38,420 nucleotides of DNA from Candidatus Wolfebacteria bacterium RIFOXYD12_FULL_48_21 (GCA_001793945.1 MGIW01000003.1:226603-265022), one strand, 5' to 3'. Shown: positions 18,432 through 26,769, counted from the stretch's first letter. Notes: generated by a model from the letters alone, not told the origin. Numbers and translations: made by a program.

Positions 18432-18458
18432 TGTCATCCCGTTGAACAACGGGATCCA
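18432..18458. repeat. Short REP-like palindrome
   Basis: TGTCATCCCGTTgaacAACGGGATCCA. Confidence 0.85.
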
Positions 18459-18526
18459 GAGTTCATAAGTAAGATATTATAGTAGTATCATAAAACGACC
18501 CGCAATGCGGATCGTTTCATTATGTG

Positions 18527-18607
18527 TGCCCAGGAGAGGACTCGAACCTCCACGGCTTTCGCCAATAGGTTTTGAATCTATCGTGTATACCATTCCACCA
18601 CCTGGGC
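18527..18607 (-). tRNA. tRNA-Leu (anticodon CAA)
   Basis: Reverse complement gcccaggtggtggaatggtatacacgatagattcaaaacctattggcgaaagccgtggaggttcgagtcctctcctgggca; acceptor GCCCAGG/CCTGGGC. Confidence 0.9.
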
Positions 18608-18885
18608 ATTTTGAACAATGGTCTTATTATAGGGGAATTTGCCTATTTGTCAAAATGGCAGGAAGTCTATGTAACTGTTTGCTCGGTTTCTCGTTATAGT
18701 CAATATAAAGAATATCACTATGGAACACCGTACTATGCGTCAAACCTATGTGCTTAAGAATATCCAGAATATTTGCGTCTTTTCAAAAGACCCTGTTTTT
18801 TGCTTATTGTTTGGCCAAGGTCGTGCATTTCGGTGCCCCACACACTTTCTTCCTATATAGTACATACCTGTATTACCTGAAGATG

Positions 18886-18917
18886 ATCTCGGCCAGATAG
18901 AAAGCCGAGATTTTTTG
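18886..18917 (+). terminator. Hairpin + T-run in the leader of the MFS gene
   Basis: ATCTCGGC cagatagaaa GCCGAGAT TTTTTT. Confidence 0.75.
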
Positions 18918-18964
18918 TTTTCTGTCCGGGTGGACCTTAACAACTCAATATCAGGAGGATGACC

Positions 18965-20188
18965 ATGAAACAGATCGAGCTAAGAAGGCGGGTGCGTAGG
19001 TTGGTATGGCTGTATCTCTCCCTTTCGTTTGCGTTTAGCATGGGGCATGCATTTTTCTTTTCCACTTATTCACTTTATCTGATGAGCAAAGGATTGGATC
19101 TGTTGCAGATCAATGTGGTCAACTGCGTGTTTATGGTTTCCGTGTTTTTACTGGAAATCCCTACGGGCGCATATGCCGACCTGTTTGGGCGCAAGCGTTC
19201 GTTCGTCGCCGGCTGTTTCGTGCTCGGACTTTCCATGGCTACCTATTGGATCGCTGATTCGTTTTGGATGTGCATAGTTGCCGAGTTACTTGCCGCGCTG
19301 GGTACGGCGTTGCATTCGGGATCCATGGAAGCGTGGATCGTGGATTCAATGCGGCTGACGGGGTTTCGGGGGAGCCTGCACGCATTATTTCGCAAAGAGC
19401 GATATGCGTGCGAGACTGGTATCGTTGTCGGTGCTTTTACCGGCGGGTATCTTGCGGGGTATGACCTTGCGTTGCCGTGGATCGTTGCAGCTGTCGCCAT
19501 TTGGCTGGTTGGCCTGTGGGCCGCGCATGCGATGCAAGAAACGCCACTCGCGCCCCGGCGCCCCGTATCGGGGTTCGAGTCAATGCGACAGGTCGCGCGG
19601 GATAGCATTGACTACGGCGTGCGACACAAGGGCATTCTGTATGTGGTGCTATTTGGCAGTGTTGTATCTATGTGTTGCCAGGGTATGAACATGCAATGGC
19701 AGGTCCGGCTCGCGAATGATTGCTCATTCGACACGCAACATCTTGGATGGGTGTTCGTAGGCGTATCGGGCTGCCTTATGCTTGGTGGTCGTCTTTCTTC
19801 GCTGTTTGCTTCGCGCTATGGCACGGGCCGGCGGGCTATCGTGATGTCACAGTGCGTGACTGCGGTGGGCATTATTGGCGCCGGCTTGTTCTCGTCGGTC
19901 GTGCCGATGCTTGGCGCATTCTTTGTGCATGAGATCGGCCGCGGCGCCATGGGGCCACTTAAGCGGGCATACACCAACGCGCGCATCCCGAGCTCAACCC
20001 GCGCAACCATCTTGTCGTTTGACTCGATGATCTTGCATGTAGGTGCTTTCTTTGGACTGTTGAGTAGCGGGTTTGTTGCCAACTATTGGTCCATATCTGT
20101 GGCATGGATCTGGTCCGGTCTATTGTTGGCAATTGCCATACCCATGTTCCTTTTGCTTAAAAATGGAGATGGGGGAGCGCGGCAATGA
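18965..20188 (+). CDS. MFS transporter
   Basis: About 408 aa, 12 TM pattern, EIPTGAYADLFGRKRSFVAGCFVLGLS; SD AGGAGG at 18953 favours ATG 18965 over 18959. Confidence 0.88.
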   Translation: MKQIELRRRVRRLVWLYLSLSFAFSMGHAFFFSTYSLYLMSKGLDLLQINVVNCVFMVSVFLLEIPTGAYADLFGRKRSFVAGCFVLGLSMATYWIADSFWMCIVAELLAALGTALHSGSMEAWIVDSMRLTGFRGSLHALFRKERYACETGIVVGAFTGGYLAGYDLALPWIVAAVAIWLVGLWAAHAMQETPLAPRRPVSGFESMRQVARDSIDYGVRHKGILYVVLFGSVVSMCCQGMNMQWQVRLANDCSFDTQHLGWVFVGVSGCLMLGGRLSSLFASRYGTGRRAIVMSQCVTAVGIIGAGLFSSVVPMLGAFFVHEIGRGAMGPLKRAYTNARIPSSTRATILSFDSMILHVGAFFGLLSSGFVANYWSISVAWIWSGLLLAIAIPMFLLLKNGDGGARQ

Positions 20189-20207
20189 TAGTGTGATCAT
20201 ATGTGAT

Positions 20208-20233
20208 AGTGGCACTTATCGGTGCCACTTTTT
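20208..20233 (+). terminator. Rho-independent terminator
   Basis: AGTGGCAC ttatcg GTGCCACT TTTT. Confidence 0.8.
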
Positions 20234-20328
20234 ATTCGGCAACCTTAGTGTTTATGCAGGTTTGCCGAATTCGGCAATGCTTCTTTGCCGAACTATTCGG
20301 CTTGCCGTATGGCTTTGCTCTTGCGTTT

Positions 20329-20355
20329 TGTCATTCCGGCGGATGCCGGAATCCA
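20329..20355. repeat. Short REP-like palindrome
   Basis: TGTCATTCCGGCggatGCCGGAATCCA. Confidence 0.85.
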
Positions 20356-20478
20356 GAAGATGTGAGTGGATAATTCTGCATGGACCCCGGCCGGAGTTTT
20401 ACCCTGAGCCTGTCGAACGGGCCGGGGTGACACAAAGAGCCGTGTATTTTTCTCATCAACAAGCCTGCGTGCGCAGGA

Positions 20479-20506
20479 TTGACACATTGCCGAACTGCCG
20501 TATACA
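20479..20506 (+). promoter_or_regulatory. Sigma70-like promoter with TTGCCGAA in the spacer
   Basis: TTGACA-N16-TATACA immediately upstream of ATG 20515. Confidence 0.65.
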
Positions 20507-20514
20507 ATACCACC

Positions 20515-21330
20515 ATGATCAGTAACTACGAGTTTATCAAGACGCAGGCATACGAAATATCATGGGCCGTATTCCGATGCGCCGAATTGTTCTCCCAAGC
20601 CAAATTAAGGGGAGAAGTAGAAGCTGCTGCGGTCGATTTGATTGCGGATCACGCTGTGGCAAACAGTGTGGCAGACGGCGATTTCCCCCGCATCGACAAG
20701 CTTACTTCGTTGATCCGGCTGGCCGAGTCGGTTGGGCAAATAGCTCCGGTGAACGCAAATGTCCTGTATCGGGAACTCGACAATCTTACCAAAGCGCTTA
20801 GGATTGAAGTCGCCGAACAGCACAACAAAAAGAACATTACAGCTTCGCTCGAGCAGATTTTTACCAATACGGCATATGCAAATAACCTACAACCAATAAC
20901 TAATAACCAGCAACAGAATTCGGGTCTTGGAGATTCGGCAAGAATTTCTTCTGCCACTTCTGCTTCCCCTATCATCCCCACCCTTCGGCAAGATAAGGAT
21001 ACTCAATTCGGCAGCGTAGAAGCATTGCTTTCGGCGGCTGTTCGACCGGCCCAGCTAACTCCTGCACCGATGCAAAAGGCTCCAATAGTTCGGCAACCGC
21101 TTACCCCTGTCAGTTCGGCAACCGCGTCGGTGCAGGCAGGATCATGGCAGTTTGTCATTTTGCAAAAGGTAAAAGATCTTGGGCAGACCACTACCAAAGA
21201 GCTCACGGCAAGCTTCCCTGAGATCAGTGAGCGGACCATCCGTTTCTACCTGCAAAAGCTTGTGGATAACGGCTCCATAGACCGCATAGGCTCTTCCGGA
21301 CCCGGATCGGCGTATCGGGCGAAGGGGTGA
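20515..21330 (+). CDS. Putative DNA-binding protein with C-terminal winged helix
   Basis: ILQKVKDLGQTTTKELTASFPEISERTIRFYLQKLVDNGSIDRIGSSGPGSAYRAKG is a DeoR/wHTH-like domain; N-terminal helical domain and low-complexity linker. Confidence 0.75.
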   Translation: MISNYEFIKTQAYEISWAVFRCAELFSQAKLRGEVEAAAVDLIADHAVANSVADGDFPRIDKLTSLIRLAESVGQIAPVNANVLYRELDNLTKALRIEVAEQHNKKNITASLEQIFTNTAYANNLQPITNNQQQNSGLGDSARISSATSASPIIPTLRQDKDTQFGSVEALLSAAVRPAQLTPAPMQKAPIVRQPLTPVSSATASVQAGSWQFVILQKVKDLGQTTTKELTASFPEISERTIRFYLQKLVDNGSIDRIGSSGPGSAYRAKG

Positions 21331-21409
21331 GATGAGAGGTGCGAGATGAGAGATGCGAGGTGAGAGGTGCGAGATGAGAGGTGCGAATAGGGGAGCAGAG
21401 AATATTCGA

Positions 21410-21438
21410 ATAAAACAGCCCCAAAGGGCTGTTTTATT
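21410..21438. terminator. Bidirectional terminator hairpin
   Basis: AATAAAACAGCCC caaa GGGCTGTTTTATT. Confidence 0.8.
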
Positions 21439-21547
21439 CCTCATATCTCATATCTCATATCTCATACCTCTTATCCGTGTAACAAATGAAGAATAGCGCC
21501 GTTATCTTTAGTATGGATGCATACTGGTCGACTTTTGGTCTCAGTTG

Positions 21548-21575
21548 TTGACAAAGTGCATGCATGCTTTACAAT
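21548..21575 (+). promoter_or_regulatory. Sigma70-like promoter for S-layer-like gene leader
   Basis: TTGACA-N16-TACAAT. Confidence 0.65.
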
Positions 21576-21581
21576 AAATAT

Positions 21582-21770
21582 AACTGGCTTGGAGTGAGGC
21601 TAAGCCAAGGTTCTAAAGTTCCGCATTTTATGTGGAAAGCACAAGGGATTTTTATACCCTTGCGTTTCTCTTTTGGAATCTTTCTTAGCCTCGCTTCTGC
21701 GAGGCTTTCGCGTTCTTATTGGGTTTCGATCCGATAAGTGCGAAGAAAGATCAGAGTTATCCCTTGATCA
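21582..21770 (+). ncRNA. Putative structured 5' leader with alternative pairings
   Basis: AGTGAGGCTAAG (21593-21604) complementary to CTTAGCCTCGCT (21684-21695), plus local hairpins TTCCGCAT/ATGTGGAA, CAAGGG/CCCTTG, GCCTCGC/GCGAGGC. Confidence 0.5.
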
Positions 21771-21912
21771 AACCGCCACCTTACCTCACACCGGTTCGGC
21801 TGTTGGTCGATTGATGGGGCCGATGACTTTCTGAGACCGAATTATCACGAATTGAAATTAACATTCAGAATTACTGAAAAACGAAAAGCGAACAACGACT
21901 ATAAAAGACCCC

Positions 21913-21942
21913 TGTCATCCTGAACTTGTTTCAGGATCTCAT
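21913..21942. repeat. Short REP-like palindrome in the leader
   Basis: TGTCATCCTGAACTTGTTTCAGGATCTCAT; reverse complement identical to 30306..30335 and 30861..30890. Confidence 0.9.
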
Positions 21943-21987
21943 ATCCGATAGATCTCGTTGCCGCTGAAAAAGAAAATAAAAATTAAA

Positions 21988-24900
21988 ATGAGCAACGTAT
22001 TTAAAAAGCTTTCTATCGTTGTACTTGCAGTTGCCATGATGGTAACCGCAGTAGCACCGGCAGGAGCCGCGACCACTGAAGAGTTGCAAGCTCAGATCAC
22101 TGCCTTGATGGCACAGATCAATGCTCTCAACGCTCAGTTGTCCGGAACCCCGGCAACGACAATGATGACTTCGTACACGTTTACCCGCAACCTCACTGTT
22201 GGGTCGACTGGCGCCGATGTCATGGAGCTCCAGAAGTTCCTTGTTTCCAAGGGACACCTGGTACTCGCAACTCCGACTAACTACTTTGGTAACATGACCA
22301 AAGCAGCGTTGGCAAAGTTCCAGGCTGCCAATGGCATTTCGCCGGCAGTTGGTTACTTTGGTGCAATCACCCGTGGTTCGGTTAACGGAATGATGGGTAC
22401 AACCCCAACCACTCCGGGAACTCCGACCACTCCGACCACCCCAGCAGTAGGTGCATTTACCGTTTCATTGGCGTCTGATACTCCAGTAGCAGCAGTTGTT
22501 GCTTCTCAGACCGCTTTCAACCCCGCTTTGAAACTTGCCCTCCAGGCAGCTTCAACCGATGTGAAGGTAACTTCCATCACGGTTCGAAAGTCAGGTTTGG
22601 TTGCAAACAGCAACATTACTGGTGTTGACGTTGTTGATTCAATGGGAGTACGTCATGGAAACGTGATCACCTCATTGACCGCCGAGAATGATGCCGTCAT
22701 CGCGATGGTATCTGAACCGATCGTTGTAAAAGCAGGAGCCACCGAAAAGGTGACCATCCGCTTCAACAATGCGGCCACTTCAGGAACTGCACAGTTTAGT
22801 ATCGTAGCAGCATCTGCTATCGTTGCTGATGGAACCGTAAACGGAACTTTCCCGATCATGGGTAACACCATGACCTTGCAGGATGGTTCTTCATCGGTTG
22901 CAAGCACAACGATTGGAGTACTTCCTATAAACTCTACCGGAGCCAGCCTTAATGTTGACTCTGTAAGCGCGCAGGAAATCACCAAATTCCGCATCATCGA
23001 GAATTCAAGCAAGGAAGCCGTTAAGGTTTCTAAGTTGACTCTCTATAACTACGGAAATGCTTCCGACACTGACTACAAGGATGTTGAGCTCGTTTCCCAG
23101 GATGGAACACTCTTGGCGACGGCACAGCCGAAGGGACAGTATGTTACCTTTGACCTGTCAGCAACCCCGTATCTTATCGATAAGGGATTGACCAAGGACT
23201 TCACCGTTCGCGCAAAGATCGTAAATGGAGCCACTCGAACTATCCAGCTCGCAGTGTACAACAACTACGATTTGATCGTGACTGGCGTAAGCACTGGCGC
23301 AAGCGTATTGGCCTCTGCCGCTGGTAATGACACCAGTTTCCCCGTTGGAGATGCATCTAACTACAACAAAGTGACTATTTCTTCGGGAAGCATCACTTTC
23401 GGTAAGGATTCAACTTCTCCAACAAGCGCAACGACCCCAGGTGCTAACAATGTTGTTTTGGCTACTTATTATGCCAAGCCAGCTGGAGAGAACATGGAGT
23501 TGCGCAAGGTCACTTTGGCAATCACCAAGGTAACAACCGCATTGACTGGTTCAGTGTATGTAAAGGTAGGAGGAGCTGTTGTGTATAGCGCAGCTGCTTC
23601 AGATATCTCTGCGTCAAGCACGGCTCCGACGACAATCACATTGTCGACCTATCCGACTTTGAACGCAGGTGCAACTACTTTGATCACTGTAGAAGGAAAC
23701 ATCAGCACTTCTGCTGTCGGAACTGATATTTATCAGACATATCTTGACTTGACTGAAGCAAAGCGCGTGATCACTAATGACCTTATTGATCCGGGTGTTG
23801 CTGCTACTCAGGGTAATGCAATTGCCGTAAAGGCAGCCGCATTGTCTGTGACCAACTTGGCCCAGCCAGTGTCTGCTTCGATCGTTCCAGTTACCAACAA
23901 CTATGAATTCGCACGTTTTGAGCTTAATGCTTCAAACTCCGGCGAAGATGTAAAGGTAACTAAGCTTATCATCAGCGATAACATCACTGGAGCCGCTACG
24001 CTCGCCAACATCATGAACCTCACCATGTGGCAGGGTTCAACACAGTTGACGACTTCAGCAAGCACTGCTTCGACCACTGCATCAACCACATTCACATTCA
24101 CCAACCCAATCATCGTCACTCGGACTACTCCGGTAACCTTGAGCTTGCATGGTGATCTTGTAACTGGAACAACTGGAACTGCTAAGTTCCACATTGGAAT
24201 TGCAGCAACTGATATTATCGCAGTTGGAAAGGATACTGGTAATTCCATCTCCGCCCCGACCCTTACTGGATCAGGACAGGCGATGACCATTGCCGGTGCA
24301 GGATCGCTGACACTCTCAGCAATCTCTGGAGCAGGAGCTTCTCCTTCGATCGATCAGTTGGTAAAGGTTGGAACTGTTGACGGAACCTACTTGGCATTCC
24401 AAATGACTGCCCAGAAGGAACCGGTAAAGCTTACAACATTGACACTTACCGCTACTGGTACTTTGGCAACGAACGATGTTACGAACATCCGCTTGTACCG
24501 AAAGGTTGGTAACAATGCAATGGAAGCAACTCCATTCAACAGTGCAGCTCAGATGACTGTTACTGGTGGAGCCACTGGAACATACACGTGGACATCTACC
24601 GACAACTTGTTGGCTGATGCGATCGTTCCTGGTACTCCAGTTTCGATCTATGTAAAGGCAGATGTTGGAACACAGGGTTCTGCGAAGCTGGGAGATAAAT
24701 TCCGCTTCATGATCGCCTCTTCGACGACCGACATCGCTGGAAAAGGTGCTTCGAGCGCCTCAACCACGCTTACCATTACTGGCGCTCCTTCAGCTGCTGG
24801 TATTACCTATATCTCACCGTTTAGCGTTGTAGTAACCGGAACTTCTCCGCTTGCTCCAGTAACACTTGGAACTGGATCTGGAATCACCATTGGTGTATTC

Positions 24901-25311
24901 AAGGTTGAGAACATGGGAACTGCGCCGATCACATTGACCGACGTAACGCTTAACGATGGTGGATCTGCAACCTCGACACTCATTGCCTATTACTCAACTG
25001 ATGGGAATAGCGATGTTTCTGGAGGAACTGCTTCTTCTACCACGAACCATACTCTTGCATTTGGCGCAGGTGCGGCAGATGTAACGATCAATGGTGGATC
25101 GTTTAGGTACATCACAGTAAAAACCAATTCACTTTCTACTAACAATGATAGCTACACGCTCAGCTCCGATGTTCTCGGAAACCTGAAGTATAGCGTTGCT
25201 GAGTCTGCTCTTGGGTATGACGCAGATGCGGATGCTGCTCTTACGAGCACCATCACAGGACTCTTTGTTGATGGAAAGCCGACATTGGCTACTGTAACAT
25301 CTAAGATCTAA
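21988..25311 (+). CDS. Large secreted S-layer-like surface protein with peptidoglycan-binding domain
   Basis: Signal peptide MSNVFKKLSIVVLAVAMMVTAVAPAGA; PG_binding_1-like LTVGSTGADVMELQKFLVSKGHL...GNMTKAALAKFQAANGISPAVGYFGAITRGSV; long Thr/Ser/Val-rich beta repeats. Confidence 0.85.
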   Translation: MSNVFKKLSIVVLAVAMMVTAVAPAGAATTEELQAQITALMAQINALNAQLSGTPATTMMTSYTFTRNLTVGSTGADVMELQKFLVSKGHLVLATPTNYFGNMTKAALAKFQAANGISPAVGYFGAITRGSVNGMMGTTPTTPGTPTTPTTPAVGAFTVSLASDTPVAAVVASQTAFNPALKLALQAASTDVKVTSITVRKSGLVANSNITGVDVVDSMGVRHGNVITSLTAENDAVIAMVSEPIVVKAGATEKVTIRFNNAATSGTAQFSIVAASAIVADGTVNGTFPIMGNTMTLQDGSSSVASTTIGVLPINSTGASLNVDSVSAQEITKFRIIENSSKEAVKVSKLTLYNYGNASDTDYKDVELVSQDGTLLATAQPKGQYVTFDLSATPYLIDKGLTKDFTVRAKIVNGATRTIQLAVYNNYDLIVTGVSTGASVLASAAGNDTSFPVGDASNYNKVTISSGSITFGKDSTSPTSATTPGANNVVLATYYAKPAGENMELRKVTLAITKVTTALTGSVYVKVGGAVVYSAAASDISASSTAPTTITLSTYPTLNAGATTLITVEGNISTSAVGTDIYQTYLDLTEAKRVITNDLIDPGVAATQGNAIAVKAAALSVTNLAQPVSASIVPVTNNYEFARFELNASNSGEDVKVTKLIISDNITGAATLANIMNLTMWQGSTQLTTSASTASTTASTTFTFTNPIIVTRTTPVTLSLHGDLVTGTTGTAKFHIGIAATDIIAVGKDTGNSISAPTLTGSGQAMTIAGAGSLTLSAISGAGASPSIDQLVKVGTVDGTYLAFQMTAQKEPVKLTTLTLTATGTLATNDVTNIRLYRKVGNNAMEATPFNSAAQMTVTGGATGTYTWTSTDNLLADAIVPGTPVSIYVKADVGTQGSAKLGDKFRFMIASSTTDIAGKGASSASTTLTITGAPSAAGITYISPFSVVVTGTSPLAPVTLGTGSGITIGVFKVENMGTAPITLTDVTLNDGGSATSTLIAYYSTDGNSDVSGGTASSTTNHTLAFGAGAADVTINGGSFRYITVKTNSLSTNNDSYTLSSDVLGNLKYSVAESALGYDADADAALTSTITGLFVDGKPTLATVTSKI

Positions 25312-25357
25312 TGCGTTTTAGCTAATTATATCCTTGTATAATACTTGGATATCAAAT

Positions 25358-25387
25358 TCCTATGAGCCGCTTCGGCGGCTCATAGGA
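25358..25387 (+). ncRNA. UUCG-capped 13-bp hairpin
   Basis: TCCTATGAGCCGC TTCG GCGGCTCATAGGA; upstream TATAAT at 25337. Confidence 0.6.
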
Positions 25388-25408
25388 GGAATGTAATTCT
25401 AAATTCTT

Positions 25409-25502
25409 GTATCGGTCTCACTCTCCTGTAATAGGTGTGTGAGTCGGAAGCCTCCCTTCTCGAATTCGTTTGAGAAGGGAGCGCAACCGACAAAACCGAT
25501 GC
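25409..25502 (+). ncRNA. Putative three-way-junction structured element
   Basis: TATCGGT/ACCGATG closing stem enclosing CTCAC..GTGAG hairpin and GTCGG..CTCCCTTCTC/GAGAAGGGAG..CCGAC hairpin. Confidence 0.5.
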
Positions 25503-25507
25503 AGAGT

Positions 25508-25572
25508 GTCATTCCGGATTTAGTCCGGAATCCATAAACTGTGTCATTCCTGTGAAAACAGGAATCTACAAA
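25508..25572. repeat. Two short REP-like palindromes
   Basis: TGTCATTCCGGAtttagTCCGGAATCCA and TGTCATTCCTGTgaaaACAGGAATCTA. Confidence 0.85.
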
Positions 25573-25835
25573 ACTTCGTATCTTTTGCCGAAAAGGGCAG
25601 AAGAATAAAACTTATTGGTCCGCTGATTCACGCAAGCCTTTGAGTAGCATTGTCATACCGGTGAAAACCGGTATCCAGAGTTCTTAGGGGGAATCACGAC
25701 AAACCAATTCAAATCCCATGTATTCATTCGCCTTGTGCGAGTGAACAATAAAACTCCACGGCCGACGCAAGACATTTTCATGACTGCGTAGGCAGGCTCA
25801 TGCAAATGATGGCCATGGATCAATAAAATACTTTC

Positions 25836-25865
25836 AAAAACGCCACACGATGTGTGGCGTTTTTG
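25836..25865. terminator. Bidirectional terminator hairpin
   Basis: AAAAACGCCACA cgatgt GTGGCGTTTTT. Confidence 0.85.
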
Positions 25866-25963
25866 TTTCTCAAACTCTCACGCCTCTTTTAAGAGGCATA
25901 TATAAGTAGAGGAGTCTGCCGGATAGATTAGTATATAATCTTTTTAGTATGTGCTTTAAATGA

Positions 25964-26003
25964 TTTGTTGTTATCTTTTGCGGTCGCAAAAGATAACAAC
26001 AAA
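25964..26003. repeat. Left 40-bp palindrome bracketing the PaaX/Cas2-like gene
   Basis: TTTGTTGTTATCTTTTGCG-GT-CGCAAAAGATAACAACAAA, 19-bp perfect arms. Confidence 0.95.
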
Positions 26004-26099
26004 CAGTTGTGGCATATCACCCATAGTTTGTAGCAATATCGTGTATGTATGTATGTAAAAAGTATGGTATATTTTATATAGTTTATTTCTATCGCGCAT

Positions 26100-26693
26100 A
26101 TGTACACCGACGATATACTTGGTGCATTGGAAGAATTGGGAGACCTCACTACCGGAGGTATTTTTTCTGTGCTGTTTTCGTCCTATAGCGAGCTTCGTAG
26201 CCGGGGAAGTGATTGGTTGCCACCTGATGAGTTTAAAGCCGCTCAGGAGCGTTCAGAGCGCGCATATAGGCGTAGGCAATATCAACGTGCCTGCAGTCTG
26301 ATTGCTAATTTACGACGCAGGGGATTTATCGAGAAAAAAGAAAATAAAATATTGCGATTGACTGAAAAAGGGTTATTGCGTTTGCAAAAGCGGGCGCTTG
26401 GAGCAAGGTTCATCCCTATCTCAAAGTTTATAAAGAAAGAAGATGATTGTTTAAAGGTAGTTATTTTTGATGTCCCCGAACCAGATAAAAAGAAGCGCGA
26501 TTGGCTCAGATTTAGTCTTCAAAATCTTGGCTTTTCCTTGCTTCAAAAAAGCGTTTGGATCGGCAAGGCGAAGCTGCCGGAAGAATTTTTTAGACAATTG
26601 CATGAATTTGAACTTTTACCGTTCGTGCATGTATTCTCCATTCAGGATACCGGATCCATCGGGTTTAATGACGGACCCCTACTTTTTTCATAA
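26100..26693 (+). CDS. PaaX-family / Cas2-like domain protein with N-terminal winged helix
   Basis: wHTH-like RRRQYQRACSLIANLRRRGFIEKKENKILRLTEKGLLRLQKR followed by ferredoxin-like LKVVIFDVPEPDKKKRDWLRFSLQNLGFSLLQKSVWIGKAKLPEEFFRQLHEFELLPFVHVFSIQ, typical of PaaX C-terminal/Cas2-like folds. Confidence 0.75.
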   Translation: MYTDDILGALEELGDLTTGGIFSVLFSSYSELRSRGSDWLPPDEFKAAQERSERAYRRRQYQRACSLIANLRRRGFIEKKENKILRLTEKGLLRLQKRALGARFIPISKFIKKEDDCLKVVIFDVPEPDKKKRDWLRFSLQNLGFSLLQKSVWIGKAKLPEEFFRQLHEFELLPFVHVFSIQDTGSIGFNDGPLLFS

Positions 26694-26727
26694 TGTGCAA
26701 TCTACCTTATGTTCAAGGTTGTAGGAT

Positions 26728-26769
26728 AATTGTTGTTATCTTTTGCGACCGCAAAAGATAACAACAATT
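26728..26769. repeat. Right 42-bp palindrome bracketing the PaaX/Cas2-like gene
   Basis: AATTGTTGTTATCTTTTGCG-AC-CGCAAAAGATAACAACAATT, 20-bp perfect arms; same core as the left copy. Confidence 0.95.

Noticed and set aside
21582-21770. Leader before the S-layer-like gene as RNase P RNA, tmRNA, 6S or SRP RNA
   Set aside because: Did not find the hallmark conserved sequences of these RNAs by eye.
25409-25502. Three-way junction as a hammerhead ribozyme
   Set aside because: The CUGAUGA and GAAA core motifs are absent.
26100-26693. Evidence for a CRISPR-Cas locus because of a Cas2-like protein
   Set aside because: No cas1 or other cas genes and no repeat-spacer array in the window; the N-terminal HTH fits a PaaX-type regulator better.
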